Source of the DNA: Tubulanus polymorphus
Taxonomy: Eukaryota; Nemertea; Palaeonemertea; Tubulaniformes; Tubulanidae
Direction of reading: 5' to 3'
Length of the DNA stretch: 64,000 bases
Assembly: GCF_964204645.1 (NCBI RefSeq)
Contig: NC_134025.1
Span: 4,841,001-4,905,000, forward strand
Shown here: positions 25,848 to 37,454 of the stretch, in pieces
Numbering within the stretch: the first letter of the stretch is position 1
Layout: the number at the start of each line of letters is the position of its first letter
Position numbers and translations under genes: made by a program
The notes under the pieces: generated by a model
The model's input: the letters and a program-made list of their open reading frames with translations, nothing else
Database searches by the model: none
Told to the model about the DNA's origin: nothing

Positions 25848-28800
25848 CTAACCTAACTCGGTTGGTTTTATGTCTGTTAAAGTCCACCCACCCTTGCCGT
25901 CCAGATGCAGCTGACAATCATGATATTGTTTCAAAGATTCGCGATGTCCAACTGACAGTACTGTTATACCCAATTCACGACATAAGTTATACATAGTGCT
26001 TTCAGCCTGTAATCCTATCTGACTAGTCGCTTCATCGAGAGCTGAAAGGTACAAAACAAAATCAGATATCAAAATATATCCTCTTAATGAAGTCTTACTT
26101 AATCAATGTTTTCCCTTCAATAACCTTCTACCCAAATATGCGATACCAGTTATCAAGGTAGTTAAATGTGGGTTATCTATTTGTAATATAAAATTTTCCA
26201 GGACTTATATAAGAAAGAAAAAATTAATTTGCGGTAAAAACCTATGTGCCCCAGTAGGCCGTAAGCATTTTTGTACCTATAGTAATTATGTACGTACCCG
26301 CAAAATGTGGCTTATGGTAAAAAAGCCGTACAAACGAAAGTCTTTGCATCTCACCAGGAGACAAAACATCGAACCTAATCAGAAGAAAAACGCATTCATC
26401 AAAAAATAAATAAGGGTTAACTAACTGGATTTCGCCAGTTACAGCAGTAGGGATTGAATCAGCATACCAATTAATATCCTGTGAAGTATCTAAACCACCA
26501 ACTCTGCCAACAACAGCCGTAAGATCAGCACATTCCAGATAATGATTTATATCTTGATCTGAAAAGATATCATTTCACTTTCTAAAACTCAAATCTCACT
26601 GAACCTTTAAACACTACTTTCCTATCTATATAACGTCATACTTTACCTTGCGATGGTTTCTTTATTTTGGCTGGAAATACAATCTGTTCTCGCAATGTTC
26701 CATTCGTAAAATAAGGCTTCTGTGGTAGATAAAACATACCATTCGGTCCAATCGGCACAAACCGTTCTACTGACCCTGTAATAGAGTCAAGCACCATCAG
26801 ATCCAGTTAAGTCAGATTACGTTTAACCTTTTGAATCAAATAAAAAATTTTTTCTGAACTTATTTGGTACGGAAAATTACTAACCTGAGTAATTCGTCCA
26901 TAGTTGGCCCAGAACTCGTAACAATGAACTTTTGCCACAACCACTTTCTCCAGTGATGAGAATGTTTATTTTAGGGGATATCGTTAGATCTAACCCTGAA
27001 ATAGACAATTCACTATGGGACATTTGAGTTTGACATGTCAAGCCCATGCTTTAAGTTTGACATTAAGAAGTGCAAATGTTCCTCGGTTTGCACACTTTCT
27101 GTCAAAAAGGGTCAACACTACTCCCTAACAATTACAATACTAATGTTAATCTAGAGAAATATTCATGTACCTTTGAGCATTACTTCATCAGTGGTTGGAA
27201 GACAGTACATTAAATCTTTAATTCGATATCCGACTGTAGTTATTTCTTCTATGCTAACGACAGAGCTGAAAATTTAGGTTAATTACAAATTCCATTTGTA
27301 CAAAAACATTTCCAATAATTTGATAATAGCATTAGAACAAAATATACGTACTTAGTATTTGCACTAATGAGAGTAGAAGTACTGTTTACCGCTTGTGCCT
27401 CATCAACTGTATAAACTGATTCCTTTGGTCCATAACTATCATCCTCAAATGTGTACTCGTTCAATGACTCAATTAGCTGACATATACTGCAAAGCAACCA
27501 ATTGTGAAAGTTTATTTTCTAGAGGCTTCTGAATTGAGTTATAAACAAAAAGCTTGCACGTACCGGTGGGCGGCTCCAGCAATATCACTAACACTGATGG
27601 ACATGTCAATAAGCTTTGTGAAACAGCTGATCAGATAAATGGATACAAATGCATTCTGAAAATAATAAGATAATTTCAAAGTATTTGTTGAAAAGCAGAA
27701 TTACAAGTATTTCTGTAAAATCTAAAAATATTTTGGGAAACCACTATTTGTCAGAAAATATAGTTCTTAAGTCTAATCATCTTAATACGATAACTTACCT
27801 TGCTTATCAATGCACTAAGGTCTGCATTACTCAATGCATCATACTTGCCAGCAAAAATAGGAACCGCAATCGCGACATAGCTCAGAATACTGCCGATATA
27901 ATCAGCAAGTTGAATGGAAACTGCAATTCAAGAATATATGATGGAATTGGAGAGATTTATTTCGAACTTGATAAATCAAATATCTGAAAGATACTTACAG
28001 TTGAGTGCATATTTTCGGTTCATTAATCTATGCTGAGTTGTTATTAGCTCGTCCATCTTATGATTTGCTTTACTCCATTCGATATTTCCAGCACGATAAA
28101 ATGCAACAGCTTCAGCGTGTGACCTAATTTGCATGTGTTTGTATCTACAGTGAGAAATCATTTACACACAATCAAGTCAAGTATTGAGTTATACAGTGTA
28201 CATGTACAAACGTTGCATAAACATTCAACTTAGATAATTGAACTCACCTGAAGTCACCTTCTTTCTTCTCTTGTTTGACAAAGTATCTAATGACTGGACT
28301 CATGAGAAAGCGATTAATTGTAGTCATAATGAGGAAAAAGATGAAAACGCTCAACGGACCAATGTAACCAGTACTAGAAAAACACAGTAACAACATGTGA
28401 TGGTTAGAACCATTAGACTACCCCTCATCTATTTCAAGCATCCCCCTATCTAATTGCTACAAAATATTCTCAGTCACACTTATTAGTATTTCAACGATAC
28501 CAAGAAATGTAACCTCCAAAATTCTGACCTTGCACGACACTAGCATTAGCATTGAATGCATAGTGACAAAGTTCTTCATTGTTAATGAAATGAAATATAT
28601 GTATATCGTTGTCTTGAAGATATTCTTAGAAAGATCATGATGATATTCTGAGAAATTATCAGGTCACATTCCTTAGAAAACTGATGTAAACCCAGTTTTT
28701 AGATCAACATACTAGCTGGTATTATATATTGCTGAAATCAACAACTAACCATTAATGTATTGCTGCTTTTCCTTACCTTGTCCAGGCTTGATAAATATAA

Positions 28801-29829
28801 TAGCCTATAGTAAATGGTGAAATAAGAAGCACTGCTATGATTTGGCTCAATGTATTACACATCTTATCTACATCTTGCGTTATTCTTTGATCTCTGAAAT
28901 ATTGAAAAGAAGTTGTCAGACTACAAACTTCAAAGATACTCAGGAGAGGTATCTTAAGGTAAATAAAATATCATAAAATGACAAAATGGAAAAAAGTTCA
29001 AACTTACGGATTATCAATACATTTGTCACGTATGTTGACGTTATAGAATGCAGTTCCTTTGAAGTATAAATTGTGTAAAAATCTTGTGATCAGTTCCCGC
29101 CATCGAATATACAAAATTGACGCCATGTATAACATAGTACTATGAATCTAAAATAAAGAAAGACATTGGAAATAAAATGGAGAGAACTTAGGCTACAAGA
29201 ACAGAAGATTGAACAATCTTTCATAAATTCCTGAGAATATAACTTCATTGATAAGAATAAACTTACGAAAGCAATGGATACAATTAGTATCGACGCCATT
29301 ATCAATTCGTGCTGAAATCCTATATTGTCTTTTTCACTCAGCGTCTTATAAAACTTGCTCGGTATGATTCCGATTTGATAAATAACGACTTGTTCTAAAA
29401 ATGCAAAAATTGATTGATCATACTGTAGGAAACTGCTGAAGGAATGCCATACTAGCAATAAATCTATTATGGGATTCAATAATGAATTATCGTTAACAAC
29501 AAACTCAAAATTCAGCTGTTGAAAAATACACTACTCATTTAGAATAATTCAATCACAAAATCATTTAAATTGAGTTTTATTACCCTGGACCCAGTTCCAC
29601 AGTTGTGAGTTAGAGTTAACTCTGAGTTAAAGTTAGTTCATTTTCAATGTTTTAGGCCTAACCCAGGGTCAAATCTTAACTCAGAACAGTGGAACTGGAC
29701 CCTGGGTACTAATGATCTCGTACCTAGTAGCGAAGTGCATAATAATAAGAGGAACAGCAGAGAGGTCGGAGAACAGACTGATGGAAACATCAGCTTCAGT
29801 AGAAAAAACAGCCTCTTGATGAACTTCAT
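25848..29829 (-). CDS. ABCD4: ABCD4 lysosomal cobalamin exporter, 602 aa, complete
   Basis: Peroxisomal-type half ABC transporter of subfamily D member 4, which in vertebrates moves vitamin B12 from lysosome to cytosol with LMBD1. I assembled 15 exons: 29829-29724, 29394-29267, 29147-29008, 28893-28777, 28373-28248, 28144-27999, 27920-27799, 27655-27564, 27486-27352, 27265-27171, 26995-26885, 26775-26647, 26558-26468, 26374-26298, 26041-25848. They sum to 602 codons plus stop, close to the human 606. Diagnostic strings include [14 protein letters not shown] and [18 protein letters not shown]. The ATPase domain has Walker A GESGCGKS (418-425), signature LSPGEMQR (from 517), the LDEATS Walker B end (540-545) and the SVGHR H-loop (H571). 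Catalytic motifs are intact. Exon 13 must stop at AATTG|GTATGC; reading on would insert about a dozen non-family residues. A MITE sits in intron 1. Introns are short, mostly 100-400 nt. Confidence 0.97.
29582..29707. mobile_element. MITE-like inverted-repeat element in ABCD4 intron 1
   Basis: Terminal inverted repeats of about 32 bases: the left arm runs ACCCTGGACCCAGTTCCAC then TGTGAGTTA, and the right arm is its near reverse complement (TAACTCAGAACAGTGGAACTGG, split here by the line of the arm). The unit is about 126 bp, non-coding, with a possible TA duplication. A degraded relative lies at about 62560-62650, so it belongs to a dispersed family. Confidence 0.75.
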
Positions 29830-31338
29830 TACCCTAAAAAACAGATTCGTTGCATTGCATAGAATAAAGACCCTAAAATTATCTAGAAATCAAAATAATT
29901 TTTTGAAGAACAAAGCGGCCCACTCAATTGTTTCCTCACATTTACGATGCCATGTATTAATAATAAGTGACAACATTTCATTCAGTCTTGCAAACCCAAT
30001 CAATGATTCCCTAATCATAAATTCCCTAAACTATCATCCTTGTAAGTTAGTTGTGTGTGGGTAACCTTCAAACTTTTTGTTGTAGTAAACTCTTGGTAAT
30101 CTATTTTGTAGTAGGGTTAGCGCAACAATTTAACTTGATTTATTATCATGTTTCATATCACTCACGTAACGTTATCAATAAATCGGTTGCGTCCACTGTT
30201 CGAATTTAAATGAGATATCATCTCTCAAACGACCGTCCACGACAGTTGTACGTGAGCATGCACGTCCGAGACAGAAATGACACATGTTGCACTGTTGACA
30301 GCATATTTATATGCCCCCGAGAATCACCGCTACGTGGCGCTCAAACTATATTCAATAAAACACGGATTGGGTCCGATTACCTAAAGCACGGTTAAGGATC
30401 AATACATATATTCCTCACGGCGGTATAGTCGCATTCTTGAAAATGAATACCAACACAGAAATGTCTCCCACTTTTGCAAAATGAATCTAGTAATTCGCAA
30501 TTCGGTTGGTTTCAATCAGGCGTGGAACAGGGGGGACCGTAGTTTATAACCCACTATATACAGAATCTAAAATATTGAAAACGAATTCTATTTCAAAACA
30601 CGATGTTTCGCCGCGAACTCTCGCTAGACTCATCTGCCGGGTGATAAGCCTTCCGATAATTCACCAAGAAGCCGTAGAGTCGATGTTCTCGGGTATGTTA
30701 GGATCGAAGGGCGCTGTAGGAGGAAACAACATTTCTCATCCAGGACCGACTTGGTGACTCAAGCCGATACAACGAGATGATGCCTGCGGACTCTCAAGGC
30801 AGAGCAGCCCGACTGGGTGCGATTGAAAGACGGATATCCAAATAAGAAAAACTAGAACGACTGGTTTTTTCCGTGAAATATGCAATAACATGGAATGACA
30901 TGTTTTTTCTTGCTTGTGAACAACATTGACTAGAAAATAATATGTAAACTACTACATACTTGGATTTTTTAGATTCACATACACAATGCAGTCGCTGAAA
31001 CATAACTATTTATCATAATTTTGGCAAAAATACTGAAAACATTTCAAAACAGAATATTTTTATAAACATTTCAACATTGAAACAATAATGGAATATCTAG
31101 ACTCTATCTAAACCTTGGTGGGTCGTAGTCACTTCTCCGTTGAGCGTGGAAGAATGACTTCGATTGCTACAGGCGTTGCTTCGCTGATAACAGCTAAGTT
31201 ATAGTAGGACAGAATAATGATGATTGTGATACGCGTTCGAACACAAAACATGTTGAAATAGAGGATTAATTTGGTTATATCCATCTGATGCGCAACGGTT
31301 CTTTGTTCCATCCACCACGCCCATCGATTCCAGACAGA
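29830..31338. other. Intergenic, ABCD4 upstream
   Basis: This should hold the ABCD4 5' leader and promoter, but no clear TATA or initiator stands out. A tract ending TTTTTTAG lies just before the ABCD4 ATG, so a non-coding first exon farther upstream is possible. No gene is supported. Confidence 0.45.
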
Positions 31339-31923
31339 TCACAACCAGCCGCTGTCTAACCCCACATTATCATCGTATACAGCCTTTTCTTTGGCGCATT
31401 TCTCTACCGATATTCCCTGTAACTTTGATAAAGTTCGGTAGACTTCACCAAATCTTGCATTCGCCTCTTCCCAGGCGCAGTTGTACAATCGCAGCGTTAA
31501 AATGCGGTACGTCGTTTCGACCGTGTCGTCTTTACGGCCGCTTTTTTTCAAAGCCGATCGCGACAGACGACACGACGGCTGCACTTTCGCTTCGATATCA
31601 TCGAACATTGCGGCTCTGTCACCGCGCAACGTGAAATGAAACTCGTAGTATTGCGCACCGGTTAGCGCTACTCCTTTATTAGCGTGGAACGGTTCTTCGA
31701 TTTTTTTACGCACCGGAATTAGTCCACGAGCGGTTGCATCGTCTGCGAATTTTTCGGCGAGTTTTAGCGGGTCCTTTGTACACCACAACGAACACATCAA
31801 CTGCCGTCTGTTCTCGACGTCCGGTGGCAATTCAATCATGATCATTTTACACAGCGGATATTCATCGCACAGTCGTTGCATAGTCTCAACGTCGCCATCT
31901 ACCGTAACGTGTATTTCAAACAT
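31339..31923 (-). CDS. Intronless conserved-looking uncharacterised protein, 194 aa
   Basis: A single ATG-started ORF in a G+C-richer block than its surroundings. The protein is soluble, without signal peptide or membrane segment. It starts MFEIHVTVDGD and reads like two alpha/beta halves: residues 1-60 with PLCKMIMIELPPDVENRRQL, and a second half with YYEFHFTLRGD, YRILTLRLY and the C-terminal KAVYDDNVGLDSGWL. The ending, with YD-N-LD-GW, reminds me of uncharacterised bacterial proteins that end similarly; that is memory, not a search. Lack of introns beside intron-rich neighbours would fit horizontal acquisition or retroposition, but neither is shown. Function is unknown. Confidence 0.7.
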   Translation of the reverse strand: MFEIHVTVDGDVETMQRLCDEYPLCKMIMIELPPDVENRRQLMCSLWCTKDPLKLAEKFADDATARGLIPVRKKIEEPFHANKGVALTGAQYYEFHFTLRGDRAAMFDDIEAKVQPSCRLSRSALKKSGRKDDTVETTYRILTLRLYNCAWEEANARFGEVYRTLSKLQGISVEKCAKEKAVYDDNVGLDSGWL

Positions 31924-33232
31924 TTACTTAAACGTCTTTCCTAGATGAAATAAATCAATTGTTTTATCACAGACTCTCACCGTCCCAGAATGATTCGTTT
32001 TTTTGTAGATTATGCAGTCACATAAAATTCCTAATGATCCTCGTGATATTCCTCCCGCTTGAAATGAGCGAGCGTCGAGCGGTCAACCGTTTATACATCG
32101 TAAAATTTCACCATGTTGTTGCAATACGTTGCATCAGATTCTGAATCTGCCAGAATGTTCTAGTGTGCCGCGCCTCCTCCGCATTGAAATGATGCGCTCC
32201 CAGTAATAGATATTGCTAAACAGAGATACATACATACAGTGACCGATTTGTACTTCGATAACGAGAGAAATCCCACAATAAATTCAGCCAAAACTTTGTA
32301 CTTCGATACTTTCAAGGAGGCACGAATAGAGAAATAAACGATTGATATCTTGTTTCGATTGTTTGAGTTGAATATATTGTTGAATCAACAATGAAAGCTA
32401 GTCTGGAATTTTCAATTGCAGAAGCTGACCATTTTTTCCAAAGGAGGAAGCCATCTGCGATACAGTAACGAACAGTACATGTTCAGATGCGTACCGTGTT
32501 TACGAACAGCATGCGTTCTGCGAACAAGATCTTGCGTAAAACAATTCGCGCTCGAAACCTCACCTCCGAAAATAGCTACTAAGAGCCTATCAGAGACCCA
32601 TCAAAACCCTCTAGTGGTCCTTTCGTCTCAGAAGGTCAGAAGCAAAAGAACTGTGTTACCCGTTTCAGACATATTTTGGAACCAAAACAAAGCGCCTCTT
32701 AAAAACACCAGTGCAGCGGTCAAGGACATACGTATGGACAACAATCTCTTCGAGTTGTTTCATGAAAATTTTGTGACTCAAAATGCGTAAACCGATGGTT
32801 TGGCTGGGAATCTCATGAATAGGAGTATTTAGCCCCAGTAATTCCAGTTGCGAGCAATGCACGCTAGTAATAGGCTATTTTGAAAAAAAGAGTTCCGGTG
32901 ACTACAGTTAGGAAATCTGTCGAACCTATACTAAGGTCTACAAGGAAAGATTTTCCTTCGCGACAAATGATGAATCATCCGCTAAACCGAAAATAGCTTT
33001 GATTGAATCGAGTCCGGCATTAGAAATCTTGCGAACGAACGTAATCAATCTTCTTCAATCAGAGCGGTGTCCCTTAATCAGAAAGCGTGGGTAAATTTCA
33101 TCCAGTGGAATAGGCATTCCTTCAGTTTCTTATTTCATGTTTCATGATGTCAAAAATAATCGTCGACATTTTTGTTTTGACATTGAAATCTTCCAATTGT
33201 AGAAAACAAATTTGGTTAAGATTGATCACCAA
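31924..33232. other. Intergenic, no firm gene
   Basis: Between the 194-aa gene and the globin 3' end. A plus-strand frame at 32416-32790 stays open for 124 codons but has no ATG near its beginning, and no domain is recognised, so it is not called. Confidence 0.4.
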
Positions 33233-33238
33233 TTTATT
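33233..33238 (-). terminator. Candidate poly(A) signal of the globin gene
   Basis: AATAAA on the minus strand about 58 bases after the stop. Another AATAAA at 33291-33296 overlaps the TGA stop itself and is probably too close to be used. Confidence 0.5.
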
Positions 33239-33295
33239 CATATTGTTTTTAACAACTTTGTTGGTTTAAATGCACTGTGTCCTTTTCAATTTTAT

Positions 33296-35614
33296 TCACG
33301 AGTTTATTGCAGATGTGGATTCTTTCGTCGTCTTTTTGGCATCATGTTGCTTTTTAACTGCCTGCCGAATTCCCTCACCTATTTTGCTGATAAGAAATTC
33401 GAAAACGATTTTCCAAGCTTTCTCAATTTCATCGGTATAGCAGTCTTGTAATATTTCTTTGAAGGCAAATCGCACTGCAGGCCACATTCTCTGGAAATAC
33501 ATAGAAGTTTTTATTGCATTACCCACAATCGATACCCATGGTATTGCCATTTAATGGTATTGCCTTTTAATGAAAACCATGATGCACAATCACAGAGATT
33601 ATGCAGTATTTTTGCCGTTTAAATGACCAGTTTTCCCGGTGTCTAAAAACTTAAATACTCACTGGGAGCATGTGCTCTTTGACGTGATGTTGTGCATGTT
33701 TTTCACCTATTGCGATCAAGACATTAGTTAAGAATAAGGAATCTTCCAGGCTTTCGACTGCAGCACCCAGAGACTGCATGACTATCAACGAATGCTGGGA
33801 TAACTTCTCCTCGTCCACGTCGCTTTCATCATAAATTTTGTTAGTCGTTAGAATGCTCTTAAAGACACGGAGCAAATCTCGATCGAGTTGAAATAGCCTG
33901 GAATATATTTGTGAGAGAGAAAATGAACACGATGAAATTAAAAACAAATCGTTTATCGAAATAGGTACGTCTGTACTAATCATAATGTATTAATAATGTG
34001 CTTATACTCCTTACTTGTACTACTATATATAATGCTTTAATCAATCGTCTATTTCTCGAAGATTTTAAATCCTGTGCGTTATAGAAATAGTTTGAGGATA
34101 TAGAAATACAGTAAAATGATATGCGTATTCTAATAATTCAATATATTTAAGAGTTCAAAGTGTTTTTGATACTCAGGGCAGACAGACACTTGATCGAAAT
34201 CATACTTCCTAGAGAGAGAGAGAGAGAGAGAGATGAAATAGCACAGTGAAAATCAACAATGTTATCAGTATTACCATCATCATCTTATTTCTTTTTTAAT
34301 TTTAGATAAGTATTGATGCAAGATTATTTTCACAGACATACGACAATTACATAGTACGTACAATCACACGACATTTTAACAAAGTTAGTTATTTTGAGTT
34401 ATTTCGTCTAGATTGTTCCAAATTATGGGTCCTTTAATGCTCAAATATTGGTGTATATATATATATATATATACGTTTATATCGAGGAGCGTCTAGAGAT
34501 ATTCACAAGGGCACGACTGCCAAGAATCTGAATCCTTCCGATATACTATAGCTAAAATGAATTTCATCAAATCAATCGGCTGATTACCTAAATGACCTTA
34601 TATTTTCCAATAGATGTTGACTTAACGTACGCTTTGAACTGGATTCAATACATAATCTCTGCACCCCGTATAATTGATTTCGTTATTAATAAACACGAGC
34701 AAGGAAGGATATTCTATATTCGGTACTTCTATGATTGAAAACCGCTAGGTGAAGGCTGGAGCATATTTTTATATTTTGCCTCGGGGGATTTCGATTTTTG
34801 ATTCGGAAAAATATGCATACATATATATGCCTTAAAACACGGGTGGGGATTAAATCAGAGAATGAAATGATAGCTACAAATATTGTATTCATTCGTGTTA
34901 CAAATTCTAATTGGTGGGAATTAATGATGTATATATTTCGATTGCGCTAATTGATTCGCAGTGAAATTGAATGCTTCCACAAGTGAATTTCATTACAATT
35001 CATTTTATTCGCCGTTATCCATACCACATATTGTACCGGGCAAAATTAGTTTTGTAGGATTCAGACGAGAAAGCATTTATTTCAAGATTCGCAATTTTAT
35101 CAGCAGTTAAACGATTTCTTTTTGTAATTAGTGTTTCTTCGAATACACAACTTAGGTCCATATATAAGACCAGCATCAATGTCTGAAATCGTTAGTTTAT
35201 GTCAACTTCGAGGTATTCATCTCCTTGATGGAATTATCTTTGTCAATGCACACTGGTATGTGTTTCTGACATGATAATTGATTGATGATGGCAAAAAACT
35301 GGCAATATAAGATGTTTTTAAGTGGCGTTTGTGTCATTTTTCATTTAACATATTGAAAAAGAGGTTTGACAGATGTGGCTGCGTGGAAGAAAATCAATGT
35401 AGAATCAATTATATACGAACGTGCGTAATGAATGAAGTGACAGCGTTCAAAAAATTCGTGAAACTTACCTCATAAATATCATCATTCCATTATTCTGTAA
35501 GTTATCCGATACTATTTCCCATGACATTCGTATTAGGTCGATTTGTTTTTGATCCAAGTGAATGTGAATTTGTGAGCCTTCCAGACGAACTTGTTTGTGT
35601 GCGGCGCAACCCAT
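33296..35614 (-). CDS. Globin X-like haem protein with N-terminal acylation signal, 191 aa
   Basis: Three exons (minus): 35614-35469, 33897-33663, 33490-33296, summing to 191 codons plus stop. The introns fall in phase 2 after the B helix (FMR|LFQL region) and in phase 0 in the G helix (MLP|RMWPAV), the ancient B12.2 and G7.0 positions of animal globins. Haem-pocket residues are present: CD1 Phe61 (RVFKS), distal His84 (LSQHSLIVM) and proximal His116 (GEKHAQH), plus conserved Trp32. The N-terminus is MGCAAHK, so Gly2 and Cys3 form a myristoylation and palmitoylation signal as described for globin X, implying plasma-membrane anchoring rather than bulk oxygen transport. The C-terminal tail beyond helix H is lysine-rich. 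A neuroglobin-like assignment is the alternative. Intron 1 holds AG and TA microsatellites. Confidence 0.9.
34211..34233. repeat. (AG)n microsatellite
   Basis: About eleven AG units in globin intron 1. Confidence 0.95.
34453..34473. repeat. (TA)n microsatellite
   Basis: About ten TA units in globin intron 1. Confidence 0.95.
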
Positions 35615-36958
35615 TTTGACGATTCATCGACAGTTACACACAGAGCGGCGCACTCAGTTCAGGTATCATAACAAGCCTATGAGATACTACATTAATAGAA
35701 ACAACCAGCGAAACTCTTCAAAGTGGAAAAAACGATACATTCGAAGCCATCTTCTGCTGATAACAACGATGAAGTGATTCCGTGTCACGACCACTCCATA
35801 TTTTATCCGATTGAATTGTCTCATGTTACACGGCCATGCGTTGCATTTGGTTGTCGCTTTTACTTACTGTTGACCAAATTTGGATCGGCCTAGTTTACAA
35901 ACGAAAACGCGCAATGAATATCATTGGAAATAATAATAATAGTTAATTGGACTCTAATGACGTATCTTCCGCTCCAATTATTTCAACCATTGAAGCCTTA
36001 GACGAAAATAATTACCACAATTTCTGGAAATTTCAACTGAATACGCGTGACATGTCGCAACATATAAGGTATCATCGTTGAGGCTGTACGTACCTCCGGT
36101 AAAAATGAAAAGCTGATAATCCATGTAAAAACTTTCCTGTTACCTTGGCGACCATTCTCCCTAATTTGCTGCAAATGAATTCTGATCTGACAGACTGACT
36201 ATATCCTAATCACCCTCCCACTACAAATTTCATTCTCTTTGGAAAAAGATGAGGTTTTATAGAAATCATCATGAAACGACTTTCTAAAAATGGAAAATAT
36301 CATTTTGGAAAAGAATGCAGCTACATTCGACTTGCTGCGAGGTATTCTAAATTGAAGTTCATTGTATTTAGTCTTTGGAAGAGATGTCTATAGTCAGATT
36401 ATCGAGAACGCAAAAATTGTCGTCGATTGTGAAAAGAAATTAGAATTCTTGTTTTCAGTGAATTAAGATTGCTTTCGGTGTTTATGCGTGGCGAATGTGT
36501 GTATTACACGTCTATATTTATTCAATATTACCCAAACAACAATTTTCATCATAAAAGATATAGTGTTTTTCGCTTTAAGTCATATGCCCGAATCGAATAC
36601 CGGCAATCTAATTTTGAAAGTGATATCGACATTTTGCCTACGAAATTATATTCAATTCACCCAGCATCCTGGATGATTGAAAAATACATATTATATTTAT
36701 AGCCCGAGATGAGCATAAATAGATTTTTCTACTTCGACACGCGTGTATAAATAACAAAGAGCAAAAAATCTGATGACTTTCAAAACGCATATATAGACCG
36801 ACTAGGCTTTTCTCAATCGGTGTTTTTGCGCAAGGAGCTTAATACTGCTTATCACGGAGATAGAATTCACAGGCTTTGGGAATAACTGCCGTAATCACCG
36901 CAATATTCAATCGTGATTCTTTCCTTTGTGGCTGTTCGCATCCGGACTCAGGATCCTT
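35615..36958. other. Intergenic, globin upstream region
   Basis: Should hold the globin promoter and 5' leader. No gene, tRNA or long repeat is seen; open frames are short and AT-rich. Confidence 0.45.
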
Positions 36959-37203
36959 TTAGCGGCGAAGAAATAACATGGGCGTGTAATAAATGTATCT
37001 CACAACAAACATTTCTGTGGAATTTCCCTCAAGAAAAAATACATAGCCAGAAGGGGATTCGATGAAAAACTGGAGTGGTTTCTTCACACATAGATTCACA
37101 GTCTGATTCGACATTTTTGCATTTTTTTTGTCATGAACGATAAGACACAACAAGCCACACCCGTAGTGAAATTGAAATATGAAACGTCGGATTAGATAAG
37201 CCC
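36959..37203 (-). CDS. Possible terminal exon of a PAN-like modular gene
   Basis: A frame of 81 codons ending in TAA, preceded by a possible acceptor (TTTCTGGATAG) in phase 1, the same phase as the module exons at 39.8-41.5 kb. It encodes AYLIRRFIFQFHYGCGLLC and a later NLCVKKPLQFFIESPSGYVFF, loosely like the other modules. It could be the last exon of that gene if the exon ending at 39830 splices on. The intron would then contain the intronless 37455-38405 ORF on the same strand, which is unusual. Evidence is limited to phase and rough pattern. Confidence 0.3.
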
Positions 37204-37454
37204 CTATCCAGAAATTAATCACAACATTCTAATTTTAGCAACTGGGGTTAAATTTCTAGCAGATGAATAGTAATTTTATTGGTATCGTATAGTTTAAACA
37301 CGTATGTTAATAATTCTCTGTTCATTCATGTTTTTCTAATAAGGTGTCTATCTGTAGCTACTTTGTGTGATAATCTACCAACATATGAATGAACTCAAGT
37401 TGACGTTGTCTATATTTATGGTTCTCGTCACGCTATGTCCTTGTTATGTACCTC

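Noticed and set aside
26425-26467. Extension of ABCD4 exon 13 past AATTG|GTATGC
   Set aside because: Would add [12 protein letters not shown], which breaks the WFDVLSPGE family alignment; the shorter exon keeps phase and length.
31129-31311. 60-codon minus-strand frame after the 194-aa gene
   Set aside because: Short and AT-rich; part of it (ITIIII...EATP) resembles sequence at 56085-56150, suggesting a shared repeat or chance microsatellite-like codons.
32416-32790. 124-codon plus-strand frame
   Set aside because: Begins with a TTG; the first ATG is well inside. No domain, no paired splice sites, and it overlaps no conserved neighbour.
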